A stretch of DNA of 41,369 nt from positions 1 to 41,369 of the forward strand of contig VGZD01000023.1 in NCBI GenBank assembly GCA_016872715.1, read 5' to 3'. The notes under the pieces are model-generated. The model was given only the letters and a program-made list of their open reading frames with translations, ran no database searches and had not been told where the DNA came from. Below, one piece after another: positions 1 through 8,756 of this stretch (within the stretch, counting starts at the first letter, position 1; the number at the start of each line of letters is the position of its first letter). Origin of the DNA: Planctomycetota bacterium (GTDB taxonomy: Bacteria > Planctomycetota > UBA1135 > GCA-002686595). A program made the translations under genes and the position numbers.

Positions 1-384
1 CGAAAGGCCGCCCTCGAAGGGCTCCTTCTCCTCGCGCACGGGCACGTACTCCGCTTCCTCCTCCCCGTCCTCCTCCTCGCCGACCTCGACCACCTCTTCC
101 TCGAGGATCGTGTCGGCTTCCGAGATCTCCTCGGTCGCCATGCCGGCGTCGAGCTCCGTGTCGTCCTCGAAGACGATCTCCTCGGTGGCCTGTCCGACGT
201 CGACGACCTCCCCGCCCTGCAGCGTGGAGCGCAGGCTCTCGACGTCGGTCTTGCGCAGCTTGACGACCTCGCCCTCGCGAATGGCGCGGATCTCGCCCTC
301 GCTGACGAGGCGCTTGAGCTCCTCCTCCTTGAGGCGCAGCTCGCGCAGGGCTTCGTCGAAGCTGTAGAACTCCTTCTCGGCCAC
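1..384 (-). CDS. HTH (excisionase/MerR-like) protein with acidic tail, 3' end outside window
   Basis: The 128 visible codons start at a GTG preceded by a good ribosome site (AGGAG, six bases before the start). Residues 5-50 (YSFDEALRELRLKEEELKRL, then a basic turn and KLRKTDVESL) look like the small winged-helix DNA-binding fold of excisionase/MerR-type proteins. From about residue 60 the chain becomes an extremely Glu/Asp/Val-rich low-complexity segment. The stop lies beyond base 1, so anything after residue 128, for example a membrane anchor, cannot be seen. It is the last visible gene of the minus-strand block and follows the 148-residue secreted protein by 107 bases. The DNA-binding role is inferred from the fold pattern only; regulator or scaffold are both possible. 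Confidence 0.7.
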   Translation of the reverse strand, partial: MAEKEFYSFDEALRELRLKEEELKRLVSEGEIRAIREGEVVKLRKTDVESLRSTLQGGEVVDVGQATEEIVFEDDTELDAGMATEEISEADTILEEEVVEVGEEEDGEEEAEYVPVREEKEPFEGGLS

Positions 385-491
385 GGGATTCTCCTGTCTG
401 TCTCGGTTCTAGCGGGTTTCTGGGGGGTGGGACGGGGTTCCGCGCACGGCGCGGAGCCCGAATCGGAGGGGGCGGCCCTGCGGGTGCGGGC

Positions 492-938
492 CTACTGGCC
501 GCGCGGCTTCTCCGCGGGCAGGCTGAGCAGCCCCTTCTCGGCGAACAGCTTCTCGAGCTCGCCGTAGGGATACTCGCTCTTGTCGTTGTAGCCGTTGAGC
601 TCCATGTCGAGCTCGATGCGGCGCGCGCCGACCAAGCGCACACCTTGGTACGAACCGGTCGAGGCCGCCGCATAGACCGCGAGGCGCATCTTCTCGGTGT
701 CGACGAGGTAAAGCACCGAGGCTCCGGTGATGTCGGTGCCCGTGACGGCCACCATGCGTCCGTTCGAGTCCGCCGTGCCGCCTTGGCTGACCACCATCGG
801 AGTGGCCTGAGTCGTCGGCGGGGTCTGGGACGTCGAGCTGCTCGACCAGCCCACGGCCGCCAGCCCGAGCGCGAGCGCGGCGAGCAGGGTCAGCGGAGCA
901 GGCGGCGTGCGCAGCCACAGGGACAGGGATCGGTTCAT
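492..938 (-). CDS. Small exported protein of unknown function (148 aa)
   Basis: I do not recognise a named family. The protein starts MNRSLSLWLR and has a hydrophobic stretch at about residues 14-30 that reads as a signal peptide or single anchor, followed by a Ser/Thr/Pro-rich spacer. The rest (about 48-135) is a compact domain with VVSQGGTADSNGRMVAVTG and SVLYLVDTEKMRLAVY, which resembles a beta-strand-rich repeat unit. Longer frames covering this region belong to other reading frames and lack this signal sequence. It sits between the CBS protein gene (87-base gap) and the acidic HTH gene (107-base gap) on the same strand. An exported or membrane-anchored location is inferred; no enzymatic motif is visible. 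Confidence 0.7.
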   Translation of the reverse strand: MNRSLSLWLRTPPAPLTLLAALALGLAAVGWSSSSTSQTPPTTQATPMVVSQGGTADSNGRMVAVTGTDITGASVLYLVDTEKMRLAVYAAASTGSYQGVRLVGARRIELDMELNGYNDKSEYPYGELEKLFAEKGLLSLPAEKPRGQ

Positions 939-1024
939 GGGAGCGGGGTGGCGACGGACGCGCCGTGGACCACCCTCTAGGTCGGCCGCGCAGGATAGTT
1001 CCCTTCCCGCCCGACGAAAAGGGC

Positions 1025-1990
1025 TCACCAGCGAGAGAGTTCGCCGGTCACCTCCTCGACGAGGTCCTTGAGCGTCACCCACCCCAAGGGCTTGTCCGGA
1101 GAACCCACCAGCGCGGCGCGCTGGCCGCTGTGGCGCAGCCGCGAGAGGGCTCGGTCGAGCGGGGTCGTGGGGTCGAGGGCGATCAGAGGCCGGACCAGCC
1201 CCGCGAGCGGGGTCTGGGGCGGCTCGCGCAGGAACTCGAGCTGGTGCAGGTAGCCCGCCACGTGGCCGCGGCCGTCGATCACCGGCAGTCGCGAGAAGGC
1301 CGTGGTCGAGAACTGCTCGGCCGCCCCCTCGAAGCCGCGCTCGAGCCGCAGGGTCTCGACCTTGCGCCACGGCACCATCACGAGTTCGACCTGTCGCGCC
1401 CGCAGGTCGAGGGTGTTGAGGGCCAGTCGCTCGATCTCGGGCAGTCCACGGCCGCCGCGCTCGCGCAGGAGCTCGAACACGCGTTCGCGCGCATGCACGT
1501 AGCGAAAGCCGTCCGACCGACCGCCGAGCAGCGCGCTGATGGCGCCGGAAATGCGCGCCAGCGGCCAAGCCAGCGGGCTCACGACGACGCGCACGAACGC
1601 CAGCACGGGCGCCGCGATGCGCAGCAAGTGGTGCGGTCGACGCCGCGCGAGGTCCTTGGGGAACAGCTCTCCGAACAGGACCAGCACCGGAGTCAGCAGG
1701 ATGGCGACGAGCAGCTCGTGCCACGCCACGGGAATCGGCAAGCGCTCGAGCAGCCCGTCGACGGCCACGGCCGAGAGCTGGTTCACCAGCGTGTTGCCGA
1801 CGAGGAGCGAGCTGAGCAACAGGCCCTCGTTGCGCACCAGACGATGGCTGAGCGCCTGCAGCCCTCCGCCGCGCACGGCCTCGGCCGCGACGCGCGTGCG
1901 GCTCGAGCGATAGAAGGCGACCTCCGAGCCGGAGAGGATCGCCGACAGCGCGAGACAGCCCGCGAGCAGGAGGAGCCAAGCGACGCTCAC
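1025..1990 (-). CDS. CNNM-domain/CBS-pair membrane protein (321 aa), short paralogue
   Basis: This is a CNNM (DUF21) transporter-like membrane domain at about residues 1-170, followed by a CBS pair (about 195-315). The start is a GTG (VSVAWLLLLAG) overlapping the upstream stop codon in a GTGA arrangement, so the two genes are probably translationally coupled. Family hallmarks are SGSEVAFYRSSRTR near the N-terminus and FGELFPKDLARR, matching SGSETALLS and FGEVLPKNLARR in the neighbour. The C-terminal CorC/HlyC domain of the neighbour is absent. CNNM/CorC proteins are linked to magnesium or cobalt export, but substrate cannot be read from sequence. The tandem pair may act as a heterodimer (inference). 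Confidence 0.88.
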   Translation of the reverse strand: MSVAWLLLLAGCLALSAILSGSEVAFYRSSRTRVAAEAVRGGGLQALSHRLVRNEGLLLSSLLVGNTLVNQLSAVAVDGLLERLPIPVAWHELLVAILLTPVLVLFGELFPKDLARRRPHHLLRIAAPVLAFVRVVVSPLAWPLARISGAISALLGGRSDGFRYVHARERVFELLRERGGRGLPEIERLALNTLDLRARQVELVMVPWRKVETLRLERGFEGAAEQFSTTAFSRLPVIDGRGHVAGYLHQLEFLREPPQTPLAGLVRPLIALDPTTPLDRALSRLRHSGQRAALVGSPDKPLGWVTLKDLVEEVTGELSRW

Positions 1991-3216
1991 GCTCGCTCCT
2001 CCCGCGCGCCGAGCTCGAGCGCGCGCACGCCGACGCGCTCGATGCGCCGCCGCTTCATGCGCAGCACGCAGAACTCCAGCGGACCGGATGCGCAACGGTC
2101 CCCCACCTTGGGAATCCGTCCGAGCAGCGCCGTCACGAAACCGCTCAAGGTCTCGAACTCGCGCGGCACGACGGCCTGCCCGAAGCGCTCGTTCCAATCG
2201 CGAATGGAGAGCGCGCCGTCGACCTCGAAGCTGCCGTCGGGCTGCTCGACCACCGGCTGGTAGGCGGCCTCACCCTCGACGCGCAGGTCGCCGACCACTT
2301 CCTCGAAGATCGTCTCGACGCTGACGAGGCCCGCCGTGCCGCCCCATTCGTCGATCACCACTCCCTCGGCGACGTGCGCTTCGCGCAGCAGCCGCAGCGC
2401 CGACACCGCGAACGCGACCTCGGGCACGAACACGCAGGGCTCGAGCATCTCGCGCACGGGACGCGCCGCTTGCACGGCGAGGTTGCGCGTGCGCACGCGA
2501 CCGATGATCGCATCGGGTCGACCATCGACGACGAGCACCCACGGCGTCTTGGTGTCGAGCGCGCGGCGCACGACCTCGGCGCGACCTTCCTCGGACAGGT
2601 CAAGCACGATCAAGTCGACGCGCGGCGTCATGACTTCCCGCACGCGCATGTCCTCGAGCCGCACGATCGCCGTCAGAAAGCGCGCCTCGTCGCCGAGCAA
2701 GTGCCCCTGCTCGGCGGCCTGCCGCAGCGCGTCGGAAATCGCGCCCGAGGACAGACCCTGCTCCCGCTCGCCGAGTCGACCGAGCACGCGGTACATCGGG
2801 ATCAGCGCGAGTTCGAGCATGCGCGCGAGCGGCGAAGTGAACAGCGCGATCGCGGTGAGCAGCGGAGCAGCGATGCGCGCGATCGGCTCGGGCGAGCGAC
2901 GCGCGAGATTCTTCGGCAGCACCTCTCCGAACACGACCACGAGGGCGAGCGCGAACAAACCCTCGATCCACGCGTCGAGCCCGACCGCATCCTCGGCCGC
3001 GCTGGCCGAGTAGGCGAAGAACAGCGTGTTCACGGCGACATTCGCGATCAGCACGGCGCTCAAGAGCTGCTGCGGACGCGCGAGCAACGCCTGCGCGCGC
3101 GGCCCGACGCGACGCGCTTGCTCCTCGTCGAGACTGAGCAGCGCCGTCTCCGACCCGCTGATCAGCGCCGAGAGGCCGAGCAGCACGCACTCGAGGACGA
3201 TCGCCATCGAGTCCAT
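1987..3216 (-). CDS. CNNM/CBS/CorC_HlyC family membrane protein (409 aa)
   Basis: The domain order is typical of the CorC/HlyC family. A CNNM (DUF21) membrane domain covers about residues 1-175, with SGSETALLS (20-28) and FGEVLPKNLARR (96-107). A CBS pair covers about 193-310, starting at REVMTPRVDLIVLD and ending with DEWGGTAGLVS (289-299). A CorC_HlyC domain covers about 320-405. I chose the ATG at 3216 (MDSMAIVLE), four bases after the upstream kinase stop; a second ATG at 3207 is possible. Longer starts would run back into the kinase gene. Family members are implicated in Mg/Co homeostasis, and the CBS pair probably senses an adenine nucleotide. Function is assigned by family only. Confidence 0.9.
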   Translation of the reverse strand: MDSMAIVLECVLLGLSALISGSETALLSLDEEQARRVGPRAQALLARPQQLLSAVLIANVAVNTLFFAYSASAAEDAVGLDAWIEGLFALALVVVFGEVLPKNLARRSPEPIARIAAPLLTAIALFTSPLARMLELALIPMYRVLGRLGEREQGLSSGAISDALRQAAEQGHLLGDEARFLTAIVRLEDMRVREVMTPRVDLIVLDLSEEGRAEVVRRALDTKTPWVLVVDGRPDAIIGRVRTRNLAVQAARPVREMLEPCVFVPEVAFAVSALRLLREAHVAEGVVIDEWGGTAGLVSVETIFEEVVGDLRVEGEAAYQPVVEQPDGSFEVDGALSIRDWNERFGQAVVPREFETLSGFVTALLGRIPKVGDRCASGPLEFCVLRMKRRRIERVGVRALELGAREERA

Positions 3217-3220
3217 CGCC

Positions 3221-4777
3221 TCAGAGCTCCTGCTCGCACGCGGGGAGCGCGATGTGCACGTGGAATCCGCGCCCGCGCTCACTCGCGAGCTCGAGCCGCC
3301 CGCCGTGCCCCACGATCACCGAGTGCACCAGCGACAGCCCCAGTCCCGTGCCCTTGCCGGCATCCTTGGTCGTGTAGAACGGATCGAGCAGACGGGGCAG
3401 CTCCTCGCGCGAGACGCCCTGACCGTCGTCGTGCACGTCGAGCAACACGCAGCGGCCGAGCCCCTCGACGTCGCCGCTGCGCAGCACGACGTCGATCCGC
3501 CCGCCGCCAGTCGTCTCGAGCGCGTCGAGCGCGTTGACCAGCAGGTTCAAGATCGCCTGACCGAGTTCGTTGGCATCGCCCATGACGCCGGGCAGCGCGG
3601 CGAGCGAGCGCGCGAGCTCGTCGGGCAGGTTTTCGCTGTCGGCGGAGTGCCGACCATCGGAGATCGCCAGCGTGACCCCGACGCGCGCCGCGCGATGGCG
3701 CACCAGCCCGATCGCGTCGAGCGCTGGCACACGCAGCGACGTCACGGCGCGCGTCGAGAGTCGCGGCGTGAGCCGCAGCAGCTTGCCGACCGTGTCGCGG
3801 ATACGCTCGAGTCCGCCGGCGAGCAGCTCGAAGTACTGCGCGCGCTTGTGCGGCGGCAGATCCTCGCGCCGCAGGCGCTCGACGGCATTGAGCAGTCCGC
3901 CGAGCGGGTTGTTGATCTCGTGCGCCACTCCGGCGGCGAGCTTGCCCGTCGCCGCGAGTCGCCGCTCGGCCATCGCCGCCTGTTCGGCCGCGCGCGCCTG
4001 CTCCGTCGCATCGCGCACCTCGCGCTCGAGCCGCGAGTTGAAGTCGCGCACCTCGCCCACCATCCCGTTGAAGGCCTGTGCGAGCTCGCGCAGCTCGCCT
4101 TCGCGCGAGGGCGGCTCGACGCTGGCCTCTAGATCGCCCGACGCGACGCGGCGAGCGGCCGCCGTCAGCCGCGACACGGGCCCGAGCACCTCGCTGCGCA
4201 ACACGACGTACAGCGTCGCCGCGATCAGGAGCGTCGTCACGCCAAACAGCACGAGGAACGTGCGCACGAGCCTCGTCGTGCGACCCTGATCGCGATCGAT
4301 GCGATACCAGCAGGTGCCCCACACTCCACCGGGCATGTCGATCGGCAGCACGCGCCCGAGCGCGACGTCGTCGACCGGCCGCCCCGTGCGCTGCGCGAGG
4401 TACATGTTGCTGTAGACGGTCGTCGCGTCGAACTCCGGCCCGCGCCGCGACGAGCCCAGCGGATTGAGCGCGAGGCCCTGCGGCACGACGGTTCCATCGG
4501 CGGCGAGCGCCAGATTGCCGTCGAGAATCAGCGCATCCTCGAAGCGATTCCACTCCTCCCAGCCGAGAATCCGCGCGGCATTGAGACCGCCTTCCGGCCG
4601 AATCTGCGAGCGCAAGTTGCCGACGAGGCCCCCGGCGAGCTCGAGCGACTCCTGTTCGGTCGTGCGCGCCAAGTTCCGTCCGAAAACGGCGAACTCGAAA
4701 CCGAACGCCGCGGCGTGGATCGCGAGGATCCACCACAGCACGCGCTGGCGCAGGGAGAGCGTCACCACGCTCCCCAT
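3221..4777 (-). CDS. Membrane sensor histidine kinase with HAMP domain (518 aa)
   Basis: Two transmembrane segments (about residues 13-31 and 172-194) flank an extracytoplasmic sensor region. A HAMP linker (about 195-249), a coiled dimerisation helix and the H box AAGVAHEINNPLGG follow, with the phospho-accepting His at about 286. The ATPase domain shows an N box (QAILNLLVNALDAL, 407-420), G1 (DVHDDGQGV), F box (DPFYTTK) and G2 (GKGTGLGLSL). The HEINNPLGG sequence is the NtrB/ZraS-like class that often pairs with sigma-54 activators, but no response regulator gene is in the window. I chose the ATG at 4777; a TTG at 4804 would add nine residues. It starts 37 bases after pilC, so co-transcription with the pilus motor genes is likely. 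Confidence 0.92.
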   Translation of the reverse strand: MGSVVTLSLRQRVLWWILAIHAAAFGFEFAVFGRNLARTTEQESLELAGGLVGNLRSQIRPEGGLNAARILGWEEWNRFEDALILDGNLALAADGTVVPQGLALNPLGSSRRGPEFDATTVYSNMYLAQRTGRPVDDVALGRVLPIDMPGGVWGTCWYRIDRDQGRTTRLVRTFLVLFGVTTLLIAATLYVVLRSEVLGPVSRLTAAARRVASGDLEASVEPPSREGELRELAQAFNGMVGEVRDFNSRLEREVRDATEQARAAEQAAMAERRLAATGKLAAGVAHEINNPLGGLLNAVERLRREDLPPHKRAQYFELLAGGLERIRDTVGKLLRLTPRLSTRAVTSLRVPALDAIGLVRHRAARVGVTLAISDGRHSADSENLPDELARSLAALPGVMGDANELGQAILNLLVNALDALETTGGGRIDVVLRSGDVEGLGRCVLLDVHDDGQGVSREELPRLLDPFYTTKDAGKGTGLGLSLVHSVIVGHGGRLELASERGRGFHVHIALPACEQEL

Positions 4778-4814
4778 GCTCGCGCGCGCGAGGCCGCGCG
4801 TCAAAGGCGCTCGT

Positions 4815-5957
4815 TCAACCGCCCGCCGAGAGCTGGCTCATGATCGTCATCAGCGGCATGAACAGCGCCACGACGATGAAGCCCACCACCACGGCCATGA
4901 TGATCAACAGCGCCGGTTCGATGACCTTGAACAGCGCGTCGATGCGCCGATCGACGGAGACGTCGTAGGCGTCCGCGACCTTGAGCAGCATCTTGTCGAG
5001 CTCGCCCGTGGCCTCGCCGACGTCGACCATGTTGACCACGAGATCGTCGAACACGCCGCTCTCGCCCATCGGACGCGCGATGCCCTCGCCCTCGCGCACG
5101 ACCTTGCGAATCTGCTCGACGCCTTCGACGAGCACGGCGTTGCCGGTTGTGTCGCGCACGATCGAGAGCGCATCGAGGTGCGGCACGCCAGCCTCGATCA
5201 GCGTGCCGAAGGTGCGCGAGAATCCGGCGATGTTGGCCTTGGCGATCACGACTCCGAGCGCGGGCAGGCGCAGCAGCAGCTTGTGCACGCGATAGCGATA
5301 CGGGCCCCCGCGCCGCATCAGCGCGAAGTGTCCCATCACGAGCCCCAACGGCACGCCGAACACCACGTACCAATAGCTGATCGTGAAGCGCGACGTGTCG
5401 AGCAACAGCCGCGTGATCGACGGCAGCTCGGCGCCGAACGAGTCGAAGATCTCCTCGAACTTCGGAATGACGAACACGATCACGGCGCTCACGACCGCGA
5501 CCGCGACCACCGCGACCACGGCCGGGTAGATCAGCGCGCCCTTGATCTTGGCGCGAATGGTGGCGGCCTTCTCGCGAAACGCAGCGAGGCGGTTCAAGAT
5601 CGTGTCGAGCACGCCCCCGGCTTCGCCCGCCTTGACCATCGACGAGTACAGCGTGTCGAAGCACTGCGGGTGCTTGGCCATGGCCTCCGACAGCGCCGTG
5701 CCGGCGGAGACGTCCTCGACCAGCGTCGCGAGCACCTGCTTGAAGGGTCCCGGACGCGTCTGTCCTTCGAGGATCGTGAGCGCCTTGACGATCGGAATGC
5801 CGGCCGCCGAGAGCGTCGCGAGCTGGGTCGTGAACTCGGTCACCAGCTGCGCCGACACGCGACCGCCGCTCTTGTTCGTCGCCGACGAGGGAGCCGCGAA
5901 ATCGCCGCTCTCGCCGCGGGTCGCCGTCGGTGCACTGCGTTGGAGTCTCTTGGCCAT
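4815..5957 (-). CDS. pilC: Type IV pilus / type II secretion inner-membrane platform protein (PilC/GspF family, 380 aa)
   Basis: This is the polytopic inner-membrane platform that couples cytoplasmic ATPases to pilin assembly. Two GspF repeats are visible: the first at about residues 38-165 (FTTQLATLSAAGIPIVKALTIL, TLYSSMVKAGEAGGVLDTIL) and the second at about 240-375 (FSRTFGTLIEAGVPHLDAL, NMVDVGEATGELDKML). Hydrophobic membrane segments lie near 140-165, 195-215 and 345-372. An N-terminal Ser/Ala-rich cytoplasmic stretch of about 35 residues precedes the first repeat. The ATG start is 27 bases from the upstream ATPase stop. The neighbouring ATPases strongly support the call. Pilus versus secretion-system use cannot be settled because no pilin, secretin or PilMNO gene is present here. 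Confidence 0.93.
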   Translation of the reverse strand: MAKRLQRSAPTATRGESGDFAAPSSATNKSGGRVSAQLVTEFTTQLATLSAAGIPIVKALTILEGQTRPGPFKQVLATLVEDVSAGTALSEAMAKHPQCFDTLYSSMVKAGEAGGVLDTILNRLAAFREKAATIRAKIKGALIYPAVVAVVAVAVVSAVIVFVIPKFEEIFDSFGAELPSITRLLLDTSRFTISYWYVVFGVPLGLVMGHFALMRRGGPYRYRVHKLLLRLPALGVVIAKANIAGFSRTFGTLIEAGVPHLDALSIVRDTTGNAVLVEGVEQIRKVVREGEGIARPMGESGVFDDLVVNMVDVGEATGELDKMLLKVADAYDVSVDRRIDALFKVIEPALLIIMAVVVGFIVVALFMPLMTIMSQLSAGG

Positions 5958-5984
5958 GTTCGGAGGTCTTGGGGAGGAGCAATC

Positions 5985-7673
5985 CTAGAGGAACGTCTCG
6001 CGCAGCACTTCCTCGATCGTGGTGCGGCCCTCGGTCAGCGCGGCGAGGCCGGCGTGGCGCAGCGGACGCATGCCGCTGCGAATCGCCGCGTTGCGCAGCT
6101 CGGCCGTCGAGCCGTTGGCGAGCACGATGCGGCGCAGGTCGTCGTTCATCAGCATCACCTCGTACAGGCCCGTGCGGCCGCGGTAGCCCGTGTGGTGGCA
6201 CTGCTCGCAGCCGCGCCCGTAGTGGAAGGTCGCGCCGCGCAGTCCCTCGCCATCGGGACCGAGCTCGCGCAGGATCTCGTCATCGGGCTGGTAGCTCGTC
6301 CGGCAGTTCGTGCAAATGCGCCGCACGAGGCGCTGCGCGATCACCGCTTCGAGCGTGGCCGTGATCATGAACGACTCGACGCCGATGTCGACCAGGCGCG
6401 TCACCGCGCTCGGCGCATCGTTGGTGTGCAAGGTCGAGAGCACCGTGTGGCCGGTGAGCGAGGCCTCCACCGCCGTCTGCGCCGTCTCCGCGTCGCGGAT
6501 CTCGCCGACGAGGATCTTGTCGGGGTCCTGACGCAGCATCGTGCGCAGCACCTTCGCGTAGGTCACGCCGATCTCGTCGTTCACGGGCACCTGCACGATG
6601 CCGTCGATGTCGTACTCGACCGGATCCTCGGCCGTGATGATCTTCGTGCCGGGCTCGTTGGCCTCCTGAAGCATCGCGTACAGCGTGGTCGTCTTGCCCG
6701 AACCCGTGGGTCCGGTGATCAGCACGATCCCGTGCGGCAGCGCGACGAGGCGCCGCAGCAGGTCCTCTTCCTCCTTGTTCATGCCGAGCACGGAGAGATC
6801 GAGCTGAACCGCCGAGCGGTCGAGCACGCGCAGCACGCAGCCCTCGCCCGCGATGCCCGGCAGGGTCGCGACGCGCAGGTCGACCGGCCGTCCGTCGATC
6901 GAGAGCTCGATGCGCCCGTCCTGCGGCATGCGCGTCTCGGCGATGTCGAGATCGCTCATGACCTTGATGCGCGCGACGAGCGGCACGGCGAGGTGCTGGG
7001 GCGGCGCCTCGACCTCGTACAGCGCTCCGTCGACGCGGTAGCGGATGCGGAAGTCGCCGTCGTAGACCTCGAAGTGCACGTCGCTCGCGCGGTCGCGGAT
7101 CGCGCGGTGCAAGATCGAATTGAGCAGGCGCACCACGGGCATGCTCGCGGCCGCCGAAGCGGCGTCGGAGCCCGAGGCGGCCTTGGAGGCCGCGGCGATG
7201 GCGTCGGAGATCGAACCCTGCTCGCCGTACTGCTCGCGGATGCGGCTGCGCAGGAGCTCCGCGTCGCCGATCACGCCCTTGACGTCGAGGCCCGTCTGGA
7301 AGCGCAGGTCCTCGAGCACCGCCGTGTTGAGCGGATCGCCGATCGCGACCGTCAGCGTGCGTCCCTGCACCGCGAGCGGCAACACTCCGAAGGCGTGCGC
7401 CGTGTCGCCGTCGACGAGCGCGAGCGCGGCCTTCTCCGGCACGCCCTTCGACAGGTCGACGATCTCCATGCCCGCCTGCTCGGCGAGCGCGAGCGCGATG
7501 TCGCTCGACTTGGCGTGGCCGAGCTCGACGAGGATCTGTCCGATCAGGCCGCCGCTCTTGCGCTGCTCGGCGAGCGCTTCTTGGATTTGCCCCTCGCGCA
7601 CGACGCCGCGCGCCTTCAAGAGCTGCCCGAGGGGACGCCGTCCAGCGCCCTGACCGGACCCCGCGGGACTCAC
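5985..7673 (-). CDS. pilB: PilB/GspE-type assembly ATPase, second copy (562 aa)
   Basis: An N-terminal MshEN-like domain (about 15-150, GQLLKARGVVREGQIQEAL) is followed by a low-complexity Ala/Ser linker (155-178). The secretion ATPase core comes next: Walker A GPTGSGKT (321-328), the Asp box ITAEDPVEY (346-354), Walker B KILVGEIRD (386-394) and the His box TGHTVLSTLHTNDAPS. A tetracysteine zinc site (C454, C457, C489, C492) is intact. The start is a GTG overlapping the pilT stop (GTGA), which implies coupling. It retains the common RQDPD sequence before Walker B, unlike the paralogue at 8757-10415. Powering of pilin polymerisation is family knowledge; which machine it drives is unknown. Confidence 0.93.
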   Translation of the reverse strand: MSPAGSGQGAGRRPLGQLLKARGVVREGQIQEALAEQRKSGGLIGQILVELGHAKSSDIALALAEQAGMEIVDLSKGVPEKAALALVDGDTAHAFGVLPLAVQGRTLTVAIGDPLNTAVLEDLRFQTGLDVKGVIGDAELLRSRIREQYGEQGSISDAIAAASKAASGSDAASAAASMPVVRLLNSILHRAIRDRASDVHFEVYDGDFRIRYRVDGALYEVEAPPQHLAVPLVARIKVMSDLDIAETRMPQDGRIELSIDGRPVDLRVATLPGIAGEGCVLRVLDRSAVQLDLSVLGMNKEEEDLLRRLVALPHGIVLITGPTGSGKTTTLYAMLQEANEPGTKIITAEDPVEYDIDGIVQVPVNDEIGVTYAKVLRTMLRQDPDKILVGEIRDAETAQTAVEASLTGHTVLSTLHTNDAPSAVTRLVDIGVESFMITATLEAVIAQRLVRRICTNCRTSYQPDDEILRELGPDGEGLRGATFHYGRGCEQCHHTGYRGRTGLYEVMLMNDDLRRIVLANGSTAELRNAAIRSGMRPLRHAGLAALTEGRTTIEEVLRETFL

Positions 7674-8722
7674 AGGCGCGCCTCGAGGTCCTTCGGATCC
7701 TGAGCGGCTTCGAGCGCCGTGGAACGCTCGACCACGTCGCGCTTGACGAGGTCGTAGAGGTAGTCGTCGAGCGTGATCATCCCCATGCGCTTGGAGGTCT
7801 GGAGCGTCGAGGCGATCTTGTTGGTCTCGTTCTTGCGGATCAGGTTGCCGATGGCGGGCGTCATCAGCATCACCTCGAAGGCCGCGACGCGTCCCTTGCC
7901 GTCCTTGCGCGCGAGCAGCACCTGACTGATCACGGCCACGATCGACACCGAGAGCTGCGCGCGCACCTGCTCCTGCTGGTTGGTCGGGTAGGCGTCGATG
8001 ATGCGATCGACCGTGCGCGCGGAACCGGTCGTGTGCAGCGTGCCGAACACGAGGTGGCCGGTCTCGGCCGCCGTGATCGCCGCCGAGATCGTTTCGAGGT
8101 CGCGCATTTCGCCGACGAGCACCACGTCGGGGTCCTGTCGCAGCGCGCGCCGAATCGCCTCGGGAAAGCTCGGCACGTCGGCGCCGAGCTCGCGCTGCGT
8201 GACGATGCCCTTCTTGTGGCTGTGGTAGTACTCGATCGGATCTTCGACCGTGATGATGTGCGCGTCGCGGTGCGTGTTGATCCAATCGATCATCGTCGCG
8301 AGCGTGGTGGTCTTGCCCGAGCCCGTGGGACCGGTGACGAGCACCAGACCGCGCGGTCGCGTCAGCAGCTCCCGGCACGCCTCCGGCAGCCCGATCTGAT
8401 CGAACGAGAGCAGCTTGCTCGGAATCAGTCGCAGCACCGCCGAGAGTCGCCCGCGCTGGCGAAACACGCTCGCGCGGAAGCGGTTGCCCGAAGGATGCGC
8501 GATGCCGAAGTCCGTCGTGCCGACGTGCTCGATCTCGGCCCACTGCTTGTCGCTGCACAACTCTCGGGCGAGCACCGCCACGGCGGCCTCGTCGAGAATC
8601 GCCGCTCCACCGAGCGACACGAGGTCGCCGTGGATGCGCACCACCGGCGGGCGCCCGGGATTGAGGTGCAGGTCCGAGCCGCCGCGCTCGATCACCGTCG
8701 TGAGCAGGTCCATCACTTGCAC
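7670..8722 (-). CDS. pilT: Twitching motility retraction ATPase PilT (350 aa)
   Basis: The length and layout fit PilT. A short N-terminal PAS-like domain starts with MQVMDLLTTVIERGGSDLHL, and the hexameric ATPase core follows with Walker A GPTGSGKT (131-138), the Asp box ITVEDPIEY, Walker B VVLVGEMRD (200-208) and the His box TGHLVFGTLHT. The usual AIRNLIRE-type retraction motif is present in altered form, AIGNLIRKNETNKI (290-303). I chose the GTG at 8722 because an AAAGGAG ribosome site lies seven bases upstream; an ATG nine bases later is less well spaced. It lies between two PilB-type ATPases, so extension and retraction motors are co-transcribed. PilT hydrolyses ATP to depolymerise pili, giving twitching or DNA-uptake retraction. 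Confidence 0.94.
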   Translation of the reverse strand: MQVMDLLTTVIERGGSDLHLNPGRPPVVRIHGDLVSLGGAAILDEAAVAVLARELCSDKQWAEIEHVGTTDFGIAHPSGNRFRASVFRQRGRLSAVLRLIPSKLLSFDQIGLPEACRELLTRPRGLVLVTGPTGSGKTTTLATMIDWINTHRDAHIITVEDPIEYYHSHKKGIVTQRELGADVPSFPEAIRRALRQDPDVVLVGEMRDLETISAAITAAETGHLVFGTLHTTGSARTVDRIIDAYPTNQQEQVRAQLSVSIVAVISQVLLARKDGKGRVAAFEVMLMTPAIGNLIRKNETNKIASTLQTSKRMGMITLDDYLYDLVKRDVVERSTALEAAQDPKDLEARL

Positions 8723-8756
8723 GTTGGGACTCCTTTCGCTCGTTTCACGCGGCGCC

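Noticed and set aside
4464..7703. Long plus-strand open frame (1079 codons) over the kinase, pilC and second ATPase genes
   Set aside because: It is antisense to three well-supported genes and its translation is repetitive Arg/Asp/His-rich sequence typical of GC-rich shadow frames.
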